64,000 nucleotides of DNA from Nocardioides sp. JS614 (GTDB lineage Bacteria; Actinomycetota; Actinomycetes; Propionibacteriales; Nocardioidaceae), in contig NC_008699.1 in NCBI RefSeq assembly GCF_000015265.1, forward strand, positions 3,782,001 to 3,846,000, read 5' to 3'. The position numbers were made by a program, and so were the translations under genes. Below the pieces are notes generated by a model that saw only the letters and a program-made list of their open reading frames with translations, was not told the origin of the DNA and made no database searches. How positions within the stretch are numbered: the first letter of the stretch is position 1; every line of letters begins with the position of its first letter. Below, one piece after another: positions 26,449 through 35,576 of this stretch.

Positions 26449-27609
26449 TCAGGCGTTCGCGAGCTCGGCGGCCTTGTCGGCCGCGCCGTCCATCGTGTCC
26501 ACCATGGTCACGAGAGGGTGGGCCGCCTCGGTGAGGATCCGGCGGCCTTCGTCGGCATTGTTGCCGTCGAGCCGGATGACCAGCGGCTTGGTGGCATCCT
26601 CACCGAGGATGTCCAGGGCGCCGACGATGCCGTTGGCGACCTCGTCGCAGGCGGTGATCCCGCCGAACACGTTCACGAACACGGCCTTGACCTGCTCGTC
26701 GCCGAGGATCACGTGCAGGCCGTCGGCCATCACCTGGGCGTTGGCGCCGCCACCGATGTCGAGGAAGTTCGCGGGCTTGACCCCACCGTGCTTCTCACCG
26801 GCATACGCGACGACGTCGAGCGTGGACATGACCAGACCGGCGCCGTTGCCGATGATCCCGACCGAGCCGTCGAGCTTGACGTAGTTCAGGCCCTTGTCCT
26901 TGGCGGCGGACTCGAGCGGGTCCTCCTCCTCGCGGATCACGAAGGAGGCGTGCTCCTCGTGGCGGAACTCGGCGTTCTCGTCGAGCGAGACCTTGCCGTC
27001 GAGCGCCTCGAGCTTGTCGCCGGCCAGCCGCGCGAGCGGGTTGACCTCGACCAGCGTGGCGTCCTCCTCGACGAAGACCTTCCAGAGCGCGAGCACGGTC
27101 TGCACGGCCTGCTCGGTCAGCGCCTCGGGGAACTTCGCGTCGGCGACGATCTCCCGAGCCTTGGCCTCGTCGACACCGGCGCCCGGGTCGATCGGGATCT
27201 GGCGCACGGCGTCGGGGTTGGTCTTGGCGACCTCCTCGATCTCCACGCCGCCCTCGACGCTGGCGATGCACAGGTAGCGACGGTTGGCCCGGTCGAGCAG
27301 GAACGAGAAGTAGTACTCCTCCTCGATGCTGGCGGCGGGAGCGATGAGCACGCGGTTCACGCGGAGGCCCTTGATCTCCATGCCGAGGATCGCCTCGGCG
27401 TGCGTGCGAGCCTCCTCGGGCGTCTTGGCGAGCTTGACGCCGCCCGCCTTGCCGCGGCCACCGGCCTTCACCTGCGCCTTGACCACCACGACACCCAGCT
27501 GCTCAGCAGCGGCCTGGGCCTCGTCGGGGGTGTGGGCGACGATGCCGAGAGTGACCGGTACGTCGTGCTTGGCGAAGAGCTCCTTCGCCTGGTACTCCAT
27601 CAGATCCAC
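26449..27609 (-). CDS. sucC: Succinyl-CoA ligase, beta subunit
   Basis: A 386-residue protein starting MDLMEYQAKELFAKHDVPVT, the conserved N-terminus of this subunit. The ATP-grasp domain with VVVKAQVKAGGRGKAGGVKL and the C-terminal ligase domain (FLDIGGGANAQVMADGLHVI) are intact. The chosen start GTG 27609 gives the conserved beginning; ATG 27600 is possible but loses it. First gene of the sucCD operon. Confidence 0.96.
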   Translation of the reverse strand: MDLMEYQAKELFAKHDVPVTLGIVAHTPDEAQAAAEQLGVVVVKAQVKAGGRGKAGGVKLAKTPEEARTHAEAILGMEIKGLRVNRVLIAPAASIEEEYYFSFLLDRANRRYLCIASVEGGVEIEEVAKTNPDAVRQIPIDPGAGVDEAKAREIVADAKFPEALTEQAVQTVLALWKVFVEEDATLVEVNPLARLAGDKLEALDGKVSLDENAEFRHEEHASFVIREEEDPLESAAKDKGLNYVKLDGSVGIIGNGAGLVMSTLDVVAYAGEKHGGVKPANFLDIGGGANAQVMADGLHVILGDEQVKAVFVNVFGGITACDEVANGIVGALDILGEDATKPLVIRLDGNNADEGRRILTEAAHPLVTMVDTMDGAADKAAELANA

Positions 27610-27767
27610 TGATCCACCATGTTCCTCTGTAGGAGCGGGCGGACGCGTTTGACGTCCGCGCGCCGCTGGGATGTCGCTCGGGTGTCCTCGGGCACCCTAG
27701 TCCGGACCCCGCGGGTACGACGAGGGCGGCCGGACGTGACGCGTGGCATACGACTCGTCGGTAACCC

Positions 27768-28199
27768 TCAGCCGGCGAAGTGCTCCGCGACCCAGCCGGT
27801 GATCTCGCCGGTCGCCGCGCCGGGGGTGAACACCTTGGCGACGCCGAGCTCCTCCAGCACCGGGATGTCCTCCTCGGGGATGATCCCGCCCCCGAAGACC
27901 ACGATGTCGGCCGCGTCCCGCTCCCGGAGCAGCTCGAGCAGCCGCCGGAACAGGGTCATGTGCGCGCCGGAGAGGACCGAGAGGCCGATCAGGTCGGCGT
28001 CCTCCTGGATCGCCGTCTCCACGATCTGCTCCGGGGTCTGGTGCAGGCCGGTGTACACCACCTCGTGGCCGGCGTCCCGCAGCGCGCGGGCGACGATCTT
28101 GGCGCCCCGGTCGTGGCCGTCGAGGCCGGGCTTGCCGACCACGATCCGGATCCGCGGCGACGGGCCGGCCGGGCCCCCCGAGGGTGTGGTCGACGTCAT
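27768..28199 (-). CDS. Cobalamin-binding small protein (mutase type)
   Basis: A 143-residue B12-binding domain like the C-terminal domain or small subunit of methylmalonyl-CoA-type mutases. The DGHDRG motif (DxHxxG, the His that replaces the lower axial ligand) follows RIRIVVGKPGL, and LSGAHM, VFGGGIIPEED and VFTPGA provide the remaining B12-fold elements. Such free-standing subunits pair with a separate catalytic chain, which is not in the window. It lies downstream of sucC by 158 bp on the same strand, and the link to succinyl-CoA chemistry is suggestive. Confidence 0.88.
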   Translation of the reverse strand: MTSTTPSGGPAGPSPRIRIVVGKPGLDGHDRGAKIVARALRDAGHEVVYTGLHQTPEQIVETAIQEDADLIGLSVLSGAHMTLFRRLLELLRERDAADIVVFGGGIIPEEDIPVLEELGVAKVFTPGAATGEITGWVAEHFAG

Positions 28200-28396
28200 G
28201 TCCGCAGGTTAACCCACCCCGAACCGCGCCGGAGGCACGCGTGACCCTGCCCACTCCGCCACCCCGTTCCCCGCCCGAACGGGTTCAAGTACCCGGTTCT
28301 CCTGCCGAAGATTCCCCAGAAGGTTTCCTGCGCCCGTGATCTTTCCGTTACAGTCGGGCGTCGCCGTCTGAACCCCGAGCAGCGGAGAACTTATTC

Positions 28397-29362
28397 ATGG
28401 GCAACCACCGAGCGGAACGTCGCGGCCCCGGCCGCCGTCCCTCGGACCTCCCGACCCCGCTCGAGGCAGCGACCCCGGTCGCCGTCGGCGGCAAGCGCCG
28501 GGCGACCCCGCCGGCCAAGGCGCCGAAGCTGCTGAAGACCGCGAAGCCCCCGAAGCCCGAGAAGGCCGGTCCGGCGGTGACCGACAGGCCGGCCCGGCGC
28601 GCCCACCGCCACACGGCCCCGCGCGGACCGCTCTTCCGCGGCCTCCTCCCCTCGCCGCCGATCCTGCTCGGCGTCGCCGCCCTCGCGATCTCCGCGGGCG
28701 GAGCCCTGACCGTCGCGAACGGCGGCCTCGGCGAGGACGCGGCCCGGTTCACCCAGGCGAGCGCCCTCAGCGGCGCCAGTGACGTCTCCCGGGTCAGCAT
28801 GCTCGACCGCGGCACGATCAGCCGCGACTCCCGCCGGGACGCATTGGAGGATCGCGCCGACGCCGAGCTCGTCGCGCAGGCCGAGGACCAGGCTCGCCAG
28901 CGCGACGCCGCGCTCGCGAAGCTGACCGCCCTGGCCCAGCAGCAGGCCGACAAGCTCCGCCTCAACCAGTGGGTCCTGCCCGTGGCCGGCTACCACCTGA
29001 CCGCGGGCTTCGGCGACTACAGCGGACTCTGGTCGAACTACCACACCGGCTTGGACTTCGCGGCGCCCAGCGGCACCCCGATCGTGGCGATCGCCAACGG
29101 CGTGGTCACCTCCGTCGGCTACGACGGCGCGTACGGCAACAAGACCGTCATCACGCTCGACGACGGCACCGAGCTGTGGTTCGCGCACCAGACGTCGTAC
29201 ACGGTCAGCGTGGGCCAGGAGGTCCGCGCCGGCGATCTGATCGGGTACGTCGGCTCCACCGGCAACGTGACCGGCCCGCACCTGCACCTCGAGGTCCGCC
29301 CCGGCGCCGGCGACCCCGTCGACCCGTACCAGGCGCTCGTGGTCCACGGCCTGACGCCGTAG
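28397..29362 (+). CDS. M23 (LytM) family peptidase, membrane-anchored
   Basis: A 321-residue protein. The cytosolic N-terminus (1-90) is Lys-, Pro- and Arg-rich, a single helix (about 91-110) anchors it, a coiled-coil-like segment (about 135-190, QAEDQARQRDAALAKLTALA) follows, and the M23 domain fills the rest. HTGLDFAAPSGT and GPHLHLEVRPGA carry the zinc ligands of a LytM endopeptidase, so it should be active on peptidoglycan. A TACAGT -10-like box lies about 45 bp upstream; no leader RNA was recognised. Confidence 0.9.
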   Translation: MGNHRAERRGPGRRPSDLPTPLEAATPVAVGGKRRATPPAKAPKLLKTAKPPKPEKAGPAVTDRPARRAHRHTAPRGPLFRGLLPSPPILLGVAALAISAGGALTVANGGLGEDAARFTQASALSGASDVSRVSMLDRGTISRDSRRDALEDRADAELVAQAEDQARQRDAALAKLTALAQQQADKLRLNQWVLPVAGYHLTAGFGDYSGLWSNYHTGLDFAAPSGTPIVAIANGVVTSVGYDGAYGNKTVITLDDGTELWFAHQTSYTVSVGQEVRAGDLIGYVGSTGNVTGPHLHLEVRPGAGDPVDPYQALVVHGLTP

Positions 29363-29374
29363 CGCGGACGAGCG

Positions 29375-31795
29375 CTACAGCTTCTCCACGGGCGCGTAGC
29401 GCAACAGCAGCCGCTTGACGCCCTCGGAGCCGAAGTCGATCGAGGCGACCGCCTTCTCCGCGACCCCCTCGAGCGCGACGACCGTGCCCATGCCGAAGGA
29501 GTCGTGCAGCACCCGGTCGCCGGGCTCGAGGCTCGGGATCTCGCGGGCCGGCTTGGCCCGGGCCGCCGCGTCGGCGCGGACGGCGGCGGCGGAGAAGTTC
29601 CGGCGGCCGGCCGCGGTGGGCGAGCCGAGCCGGGCGGCCGAGCCGCTCGCCAGGTCGGGGCGCCCCCAGCGGGTCTGGGCGGCCTCGGTGCGGCGCCAGT
29701 CGACCAGGTCGACGGGCAGCTCGTCGAGGAACCTCGACCCGGGGTTGTGCGAGGGCGCGCCCCACGCCGAGCGGACCACGGCCCGGGAGACGTAGAGGCG
29801 CTCGCGGGCCCGCGTGACGCCGACGTACGCCAGCCGGCGCTCCTCCTCGAGCTCCTGCTGCTCACCGAGCGAGCGCGCGTGCGGGAACACGCCGTCCTCG
29901 AGACCGGTGAGGAAGACGACGGGGAACTCCAGGCCCTTCGCGGTGTGCAGGGTCATCAGGGTGACGACACCGGCGTCCTCGGGGTCGTCGTCGGGGATCT
30001 GGTCGGCGTCGGCGACCAGCGCGACCCGCTCCAGGAAGTCCGCCAGGCCCGGCGCGACGGTGCCGGCGTCGACGTCGGCCGGGTCGGCGGACGGACCTGC
30101 GACGGGGTCGTCGGCGAACTCGCGCGCGACGGCGACCAGCTCGGCGAGGTTCTCCAGCCGGGTCTCGTCCTGGGGGTCGTCGCTCTCCTCCAGCGCGGTG
30201 AGGTAGCCCGAGCGCGCCAGCGTGGTCTCCAGGATCACGTCGGGGCGCTCGCCCCCGTCGACCATCGACTGGAGCTCCTCGATCATCGCGACGAACCCTT
30301 GGATCTGGGTCAGCGACCGGGTGGCGAGCCCCGGCGCGTCCTCCGCGCGGCGCAGCGCCTCCCAGAACGTGGTCCGGTCCCGCTCCGCGAGGGCGTTGAC
30401 GCACGCGACGGCCCGGTCGCCGATGCCCCGCTTGGGGGTGTTCAGGATCCGGCGCAGCGAGACCTGGTCGGCAGGGTTGACCAGCAGCCGAAGGTAGGCG
30501 AGCGCGTCCCGGACCTCACGGCGCTCGTAGAAGCGGACGCCCCCGACCACCTTGTAGGGCATGCCGAGGCGGATGAAGATCTCCTCGAACACTCGCGACT
30601 GGGCGTTCGTGCGGTAGAACACGGCGACGTCCCCGGGCCGGTAGGCCTTCGCGTCGGTGAGCCGGTCGATCTCCTCGGAGACGAACCGCGCCTCGTCGTG
30701 CTCGTCGTCGGCGACGTACCCGACGATCCGCTCGCCGTCGCCGGCGTCGGACCACAGCCGCTTGGGCTTGCGCGCCTGGTTGTGGCCGATCACCGAGTTC
30801 GCGGCGGTCAGGATCGTCTGCGTGGAGCGGTAGTTCTGCTCGAGCAGGATCGAGGTGGCGTTCGGGAAGTCCTGCTCGAAGTCGAGGATGTTGCGGATGT
30901 TGGCGCCCCGGAACGCGTAGATCGACTGGTCGGCGTCACCGACGACCATCAGCTCGGCCGGCTCGATGCGCTCCGCGGACGGGTCCAGCTCCTCCATCCG
31001 GTCGGCGCAGAGCTGGTGGATGAAGGCGTACTGCGCGTGGTTGGTGTCCTGGTACTCGTCGACGAGCACGTGCCGGAACCGGCGCCGGTAGGTCTCGCGC
31101 ACCTCGGGGAACTGCTGGAACAGGTGGACCGTGAACATGATCAGGTCGTCGAAGTCGAGCGCGTTGGCCTGGCGCAGCCGCCGCTGGTAGGTGGTGTACG
31201 CCGCGGCGTAGGTCTCCTCCAGGTGGTTGCGCGCGTCCTTGGTCGCCTCGTCGGGGTCGCGCAGCTCGTTCTTCTGGTTGGACACCCAGTGCAGCAGCGC
31301 GCCCGGCTGGTAGCGCTTCGGGTCGAGATCCAGGTCGTTGCAGACCAGCGTCATCAGCCGCTTCTGGTCGGCCGCGTCGTAGATCGAGAAGTTCGACTTG
31401 AACCCCAGCTTGTCGACTTCCTTGCGGAGGATCCGCACGCAGGCGGAGTGGAACGTCGAGACCCACATGATCCGGGCCCGCCGGCCGACCAGGTCCTCGA
31501 CCCGCTCCTTCATCTCGGCCGCGGCCTTGTTGGTGAACGTGATCGCCAGGATCGACCCGGGGTGGGCCTTCCGCTCGGAGATCAGCCAGGCGATCCGGCG
31601 GGTCAGCACCCGGGTCTTGCCCGAGCCCGCTCCCGCGACGACCAGGAGCGGCGCGCCCTCGTGGACGACGGCCGCCCGCTGGGGCTCGTTGAGCCCCTCG
31701 AGCAGCTCCTCGCGAGTGGGTCCGCGGCGGGTCGGCTCCGGCCCGTCGGACGTGGGGGTGGCGGGCATGCCGGGCAGGGGGATCGAGATGCTCAT
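29375..31795 (-). CDS. pcrA: UvrD/Rep-type DNA helicase
   Basis: An 806-residue superfamily 1A helicase. The Q-motif GLNEPQRAAV, Walker A VAGAGSGKT (residues about 53-61), DEYQDTNHAQ (motif II), GDADQSIYAFRGA (motif III), LEQNYRSTQ (motif IV), LMTLHTAKGLEFPVVFLTGL (motif V), and RRLAYVGVTRARERLYVS (motif VI) are all present. The C-terminal 80 residues with DRVLHDSFGMGTVVALEG form the Tudor-like PcrA tail. It unwinds DNA 3' to 5' in repair and in clearing RNA polymerase. I set the start at ATG 31795, just before MSISIPLPGMP. Confidence 0.95.
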   Translation of the reverse strand: MSISIPLPGMPATPTSDGPEPTRRGPTREELLEGLNEPQRAAVVHEGAPLLVVAGAGSGKTRVLTRRIAWLISERKAHPGSILAITFTNKAAAEMKERVEDLVGRRARIMWVSTFHSACVRILRKEVDKLGFKSNFSIYDAADQKRLMTLVCNDLDLDPKRYQPGALLHWVSNQKNELRDPDEATKDARNHLEETYAAAYTTYQRRLRQANALDFDDLIMFTVHLFQQFPEVRETYRRRFRHVLVDEYQDTNHAQYAFIHQLCADRMEELDPSAERIEPAELMVVGDADQSIYAFRGANIRNILDFEQDFPNATSILLEQNYRSTQTILTAANSVIGHNQARKPKRLWSDAGDGERIVGYVADDEHDEARFVSEEIDRLTDAKAYRPGDVAVFYRTNAQSRVFEEIFIRLGMPYKVVGGVRFYERREVRDALAYLRLLVNPADQVSLRRILNTPKRGIGDRAVACVNALAERDRTTFWEALRRAEDAPGLATRSLTQIQGFVAMIEELQSMVDGGERPDVILETTLARSGYLTALEESDDPQDETRLENLAELVAVAREFADDPVAGPSADPADVDAGTVAPGLADFLERVALVADADQIPDDDPEDAGVVTLMTLHTAKGLEFPVVFLTGLEDGVFPHARSLGEQQELEEERRLAYVGVTRARERLYVSRAVVRSAWGAPSHNPGSRFLDELPVDLVDWRRTEAAQTRWGRPDLASGSAARLGSPTAAGRRNFSAAAVRADAAARAKPAREIPSLEPGDRVLHDSFGMGTVVALEGVAEKAVASIDFGSEGVKRLLLRYAPVEKL

Positions 31796-31830
31796 GCTGT
31801 CCGCCAGCCTACGTGTCGGGACCCCCGGTC

Positions 31831-32307
31831 TCAGACGACGACCGTCACCACCGAGAGCGTGCCACTGCCGTAGCCGGCGATCTCGAGGGCCACGTCCTCG
31901 CGGACGCCCGGTGTGGCCGCGCACGACGCGATCTGCGGGGGCAGCGGGTCGTGCGGGGCGAAGGTCGACGACAGCCGCTGGTGCACCCCGGCGCAGTCGC
32001 CGATGGGCGCTGCGAGCACGTTCAGGATCTCCGAGACGTTCTCGAACAGGTTGTCGGGCAGCAGGCCGTCCTCGACGGCCGCGTCTGCGCCGCCCTTGGG
32101 GATCAGCGCGAGGGCGGCGCCGGCGTACGCCGCCAGCGGCAGGTCCATCACGGCGATGGTGGCCAGGTTGTGCTGGGGGTCGACGTACGCCGCGACCACA
32201 GGCCGGGGCGGGTCGAGGGTGACCGGGGCACCATCGCCCACGGCGACGTCGCGGCCGAGCAGGCCCTCGAAGACGTCCTTGATCAGCTTGCGGTCCGGGA
32301 GGCTCAT
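31831..32307 (-). CDS. CheX-like chemotaxis protein, divergent
   Basis: A 158-residue protein. The region FENVSEILNVLAAPIGD contains ExxN, the signature of CheC/CheX phosphatases (one copy). The rest shows the mixed alpha/beta CheX-like texture (VVAAYVDPQHNLATIAVMDL, GGADAAVEDGLLPDNLFEN). The second half of the usual CheX motif is weak, so it could be a non-catalytic variant. It follows a CheY gene by 11 bp, and the arrangement CheY-CheX is repeated in this operon. Confidence 0.6.
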   Translation of the reverse strand: MSLPDRKLIKDVFEGLLGRDVAVGDGAPVTLDPPRPVVAAYVDPQHNLATIAVMDLPLAAYAGAALALIPKGGADAAVEDGLLPDNLFENVSEILNVLAAPIGDCAGVHQRLSSTFAPHDPLPPQIASCAATPGVREDVALEIAGYGSGTLSVVTVVV

Positions 32308-32318
32308 CGTCGCGCCCC

Positions 32319-32681
32319 TCAGCCCAGCATGCCGGCGAGCGCGGACTCGAAGTGCTCGGGGGTGAACGGCTTGGCGATGAGGAACAGCGCGCCCGCTTCC
32401 GCGGCGGTCTTGCGCATCTCGTCGGAGCCCTCGGAGGTGACGAACCCGAACGGGACGGCGTTGCCGCTGCCGCGCAGGTCGCGGAGCAGCTCGATCCCCG
32501 TCTTGTTCGGCATGTTCCAGTCCGAGAGCACCAGGTCGGGCCTCTCCGTGGCGACCTTGTCGAGTGCGTCGGCACCGTCGGTGGCCTCCACGAAGTCGTG
32601 GTGCCCGAAGCCGGCCTGGCGCAGCGTGCGCAGCACGATCTGGCGCATGACCCGGCTGTCGTCGGCGATGATGATCTTCAT
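32319..32681 (-). CDS. cheY: Response regulator CheY, copy 1
   Basis: A 120-residue single-domain response regulator. It contains D7-D8 in IIADDSRVM, the phospho-accepting D54 in LVLSDWNMP, and K104 in LIAKPFTPEHF, all the catalytic residues. Small and soluble, it carries the signal to the flagellar motor in standard chemotaxis. A CheX-like gene follows directly. Confidence 0.9.
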   Translation of the reverse strand: MKIIIADDSRVMRQIVLRTLRQAGFGHHDFVEATDGADALDKVATERPDLVLSDWNMPNKTGIELLRDLRGSGNAVPFGFVTSEGSDEMRKTAAEAGALFLIAKPFTPEHFESALAGMLG

Positions 32682-32714
32682 GGTCGGGTGGTCTCCTCCT
32701 AGTGGGTGGTCGGG

Positions 32715-33167
32715 TCAGCTGGCCACGGCGTCGGGCACGATCTGGACGTGCACCGGGTTGCCGCGCCAGGACACCACGAGGCTCTCCTCGGTGGACGGCG
32801 GTGACGCGCTCGCCCGGATGCCCGGGAGGCCGAGCGTCATCGAGCCGCCGATGGCGCCCTTCACGCTGCCGCCCACGACGTTCAGGACCTCGCCGACCGC
32901 ATCGTGGACGTCCGGCTCGTCGACCGTCTCGTCCGGGCCCATGCCCAGGAGAGCGCCCGCGATCTGAGCCGCGACGGAGCTGTCGCAGGTCAGCAGCAGC
33001 CGGCCGTTCCAGCCGCCGCGGATCTCGATGTGGGCCTGGAGGCCGGTCTCGAACTCCGCCGGTACGCCCGCGGGCCAGGGGTCGGCGGCCTCGAAGAGCA
33101 TCGAGCCCCAGACCTGCTCGATCGCGGCGTGCACCAGGGCCTGGTCGGGCGCGCTGTAGGTGGTCAT
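32715..33167 (-). CDS. cheX: CheX family CheY-phosphatase
   Basis: A 150-residue protein from ATG 33167, overlapping the cheY copy 2 stop by four bases. It has the CheX signature GEVLNVVGGSVKGAIGG with the ExxN motif (E..N) that inserts the catalytic Asn into the CheY active site. Length and layout match CheX (about 155). It would dephosphorylate a CheY protein. Confidence 0.85.
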   Translation of the reverse strand: MTTYSAPDQALVHAAIEQVWGSMLFEAADPWPAGVPAEFETGLQAHIEIRGGWNGRLLLTCDSSVAAQIAGALLGMGPDETVDEPDVHDAVGEVLNVVGGSVKGAIGGSMTLGLPGIRASASPPSTEESLVVSWRGNPVHVQIVPDAVAS

Positions 33168-33559
33168 ACGGGATCTCCCACGGTCGTCGGGGTCAGCCCG
33201 AGCAGGTCGAGCTTCTCCACGAGGGCGTCGCCGGTGAACGGCTTGATCAGGTACTCGTGCGCCCCTGCAGCCAGCGCGCGCACGATCCGGTCCTGCTCGC
33301 TCTCGGTGGTCACCATCATCAAGGTGATGGCGCGCCACTCGACCTGCTTGCGGACCTCGGTGATGAACGTCAGGCCGTCCATCACGGGCATGTTCCAGTC
33401 CACGCATGCCAGGACGGGCAGGTTCCCGTCCTGGGCGGCGAGGACGTCGAGCGCCTCCTGGCCGTCACCGGCCTCGAGGACCTCGAAGCCGGCATCGACC
33501 AGGATGCGACCGACGATCCGCCGCATCGCTCGGGAGTCATCGACAATCAAGGCACGCAT
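33164..33559 (-). CDS. cheY: Response regulator CheY, copy 2
   Basis: A 131-residue single-domain response regulator, with acceptor D54 in LACVDWNMPVMDG and K106 in IKPFTGDAL. It differs from copy 1 by more than two-thirds of the sequence, so this is an old duplicate. It overlaps the cheR stop by 13 bp and couples to cheX on the other side. The two CheY proteins could serve different outputs, or one could act as a phosphate sink. Confidence 0.9.
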   Translation of the reverse strand: MRALIVDDSRAMRRIVGRILVDAGFEVLEAGDGQEALDVLAAQDGNLPVLACVDWNMPVMDGLTFITEVRKQVEWRAITLMMVTTESEQDRIVRALAAGAHEYLIKPFTGDALVEKLDLLGLTPTTVGDPV

Positions 33560-34383
33560 GTGCGCTGTTCCTCTCTGATCCGGTACACGGAGGATCGTCC
33601 GGCCGGTACTCGTTCCCAGGCGTCGTCGACGCCCATGGTCATCTCGGCCGCACCGAGGAACAGGTGGCCGTCGGGTGCCATCACCTGCCGGACGCGGCGC
33701 AGGATGTCGCGCTTGGTCGCCAGGTCGAAGTAGATGAGCACGTTGCGCAGGAAGACCACGTCGAACTTCCCTATCGGCGGGAAGGGACGGACCAGGTTGA
33801 GCTGGCGGAACTGCACCTGCGAGGAGAGTGCCGAGCTGATCCGCCAGTTCAGGCCGGCGCGCTCGAAGTGGCGGACGAGGGTGGTCGCGGGCAACCCGCG
33901 GTTGACCTCCAGCTGTGAGTACTCGCCCTTGCTCGCCCGGTCGAGCATCTCCTGGGAGAGGTCGGTGGCGAGCATGTCGATCTTCCACCCCGAGAGCTCG
34001 GGGGTGTCCTGCGCCGTCATCAGGATGCTGTACGGCTCCTGACCGCTGGAGCAGGCCGCGGCCCAGACGCGGATCTCGCGCTTGCTGCGGGTCTTGGCGA
34101 GAGCCGGGAAGACCGACTGTCGCAGCGTGGTGAACGGGTCGGTGTCTCGAAACCACGACGTCTCGTTGGTGGTGAGTGCCTCGACCACGAGCCGCAGGGC
34201 CGACGGGTTGCGGCGGGTGGCGAGCTCGGCGACGAAGGCATCGACGCTCGCGTGGCCGCCCTGACGGGCGAGCGGCACCAGGCGGGACTCGACGAGGTAC
34301 TCCTTGCCCGGCTCGAGGACGATCGCGCTCTCCGCTCGCACCAGCTCGCGGACGAACGTGAAGGCGTCGTGCCCGATGCTCAT
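33547..34383 (-). CDS. cheR: Chemotaxis methyltransferase CheR
   Basis: A 278-residue protein. The N-terminal helical domain (FTFVRELVRAESAIVLEPGK), then NETSWFRDTDPF, then the SAM-binding domain WAAACSSGQEPYSILM and FDVVFLRNVLIYFD are the CheR hallmarks. It methylates glutamates of the chemoreceptors. The start at ATG 34383 overlaps the cheB stop, so cheB-cheR are coupled, the usual reciprocal pair. Confidence 0.93.
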   Translation of the reverse strand: MSIGHDAFTFVRELVRAESAIVLEPGKEYLVESRLVPLARQGGHASVDAFVAELATRRNPSALRLVVEALTTNETSWFRDTDPFTTLRQSVFPALAKTRSKREIRVWAAACSSGQEPYSILMTAQDTPELSGWKIDMLATDLSQEMLDRASKGEYSQLEVNRGLPATTLVRHFERAGLNWRISSALSSQVQFRQLNLVRPFPPIGKFDVVFLRNVLIYFDLATKRDILRRVRQVMAPDGHLFLGAAEMTMGVDDAWERVPAGRSSVYRIREEQRTCVP

Positions 34384-35480
34384 GACAGCGCTCCTGCCGG
34401 GACGAGGGACGGACGTTGGCGAGCGAGCCGGCGCAGGATCTCCGGTCCGAGCTCGAGAAGGGGCAGCACCCGTTCGGCCAGCCCCGCGGTGGCGACGGCG
34501 CCCGGCATCCCCCAGACCACGGAGGTGGCCTGGTCCTGGGCCAGGACGCTGCCGCCGCGCTCGACGATCAGCCTCGCGCCCTTGCAGCCGTCGGACCCCA
34601 TGCCGGTCAGCACAGCGGCCAGCACCGCCGGGCCGACGGCGGCCACGGCGCTGCGGAACAGCACGTCGACGGCCGGCCGGCAGTAGTTCTCGGGCGGCGC
34701 CTGGGTGAGCCGGGTGCGGAGGCCGGCGGCGTCGGTGGTCACCTCGAGGTGGTAGTCGCCGGGCGCGATCGCCACGGTGCCCGGCCGCAGCGGCTGGTTG
34801 TGCTCCGCCTCGACGACGTCGTACGGCAGCTGCCGGTCCAGGCGGGCGGCGAACTGGCGGGTGAACAGGGGCGGCATGTGCTGCACGACCGCCACCGGGA
34901 CCGAGAGCGGCGGCAGCGTGTGCAGCAGCGCGCTGAGGGCCTCGGGGCCGCCGGTCGAGCTGCCGATGACCAGCAGGCGGTGGCCTCCGAGCGGAGGCGT
35001 CGCCGGGGCGTGCAGCTGCACGGTGGCGGTCGGGGCGACCGTGACACCAGCGGGGTGCGGGGTGATGCCGCGTCGGGGCACCAGCGACTTGATCCGCGGG
35101 ATCAGCGCCTCGCGGACCTGCTCCATCGAGCGGCCCACGCTGCCGACGTTCGCCGGCTTGGGCACGTAGTCGGAGGCGCCCGCGCCGAGGGCGTCCAGGG
35201 TCGCGACCGCGCCCCGCTCGGTGAGCGTGCTGAACATGATGATCGGTACCTTGTTGCCGGTCGCGCGGATGGCGCGGACCGACTCGATGCCGTCCATCTC
35301 CGGCATCTCGATATCCATGGTCACCAGGTCCGGCCTGAGCTGCGCGACCTTCTGCAGCGCGGCCCGGCCGTTCACGGCCGTGCCGACGACCTCGATGTCC
35401 GGGTCGGCGGAGAGCAGGTCGGACACCAGCTTGCGGATCACCACGGAGTCGTCGACCACGAGCACCCTGATACCGGGCAT
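34380..35480 (-). CDS. cheB: Chemotaxis methylesterase CheB
   Basis: A 366-residue protein. The receiver domain occupies residues 1-125, with acceptor D56 (VTMDIEMP). The C-terminal methylesterase domain has S174 in GSSTGGPEAL, H201 in VVQHMPP and D297 in MGSDGCK, the catalytic triad. It removes methyl groups from receptor glutamates and so resets adaptation, opposite to CheR. The upstream neighbour is the unknown 301-residue gene. Confidence 0.94.
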   Translation of the reverse strand: MPGIRVLVVDDSVVIRKLVSDLLSADPDIEVVGTAVNGRAALQKVAQLRPDLVTMDIEMPEMDGIESVRAIRATGNKVPIIMFSTLTERGAVATLDALGAGASDYVPKPANVGSVGRSMEQVREALIPRIKSLVPRRGITPHPAGVTVAPTATVQLHAPATPPLGGHRLLVIGSSTGGPEALSALLHTLPPLSVPVAVVQHMPPLFTRQFAARLDRQLPYDVVEAEHNQPLRPGTVAIAPGDYHLEVTTDAAGLRTRLTQAPPENYCRPAVDVLFRSAVAAVGPAVLAAVLTGMGSDGCKGARLIVERGGSVLAQDQATSVVWGMPGAVATAGLAERVLPLLELGPEILRRLARQRPSLVPAGALS

Positions 35481-35576
35481 GGGCGTCCTCTCGTCCTGTC
35501 CGCCAGGCTGCGGACGTAGTGACCATCGGCGGCGCGGGCGGATACCTAAGGAGTGCGACGCACCCAGGTCCGGATG

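Noticed and set aside
28200..28396. Possible c-di-AMP (ydaO) riboswitch before the M23 peptidase gene
   Set aside because: The conserved ydaO elements are not present and the leader is too short.
29504..31873. 789-residue plus-strand frame opposite pcrA
   Set aside because: A shadow of the helicase gene; no domain.
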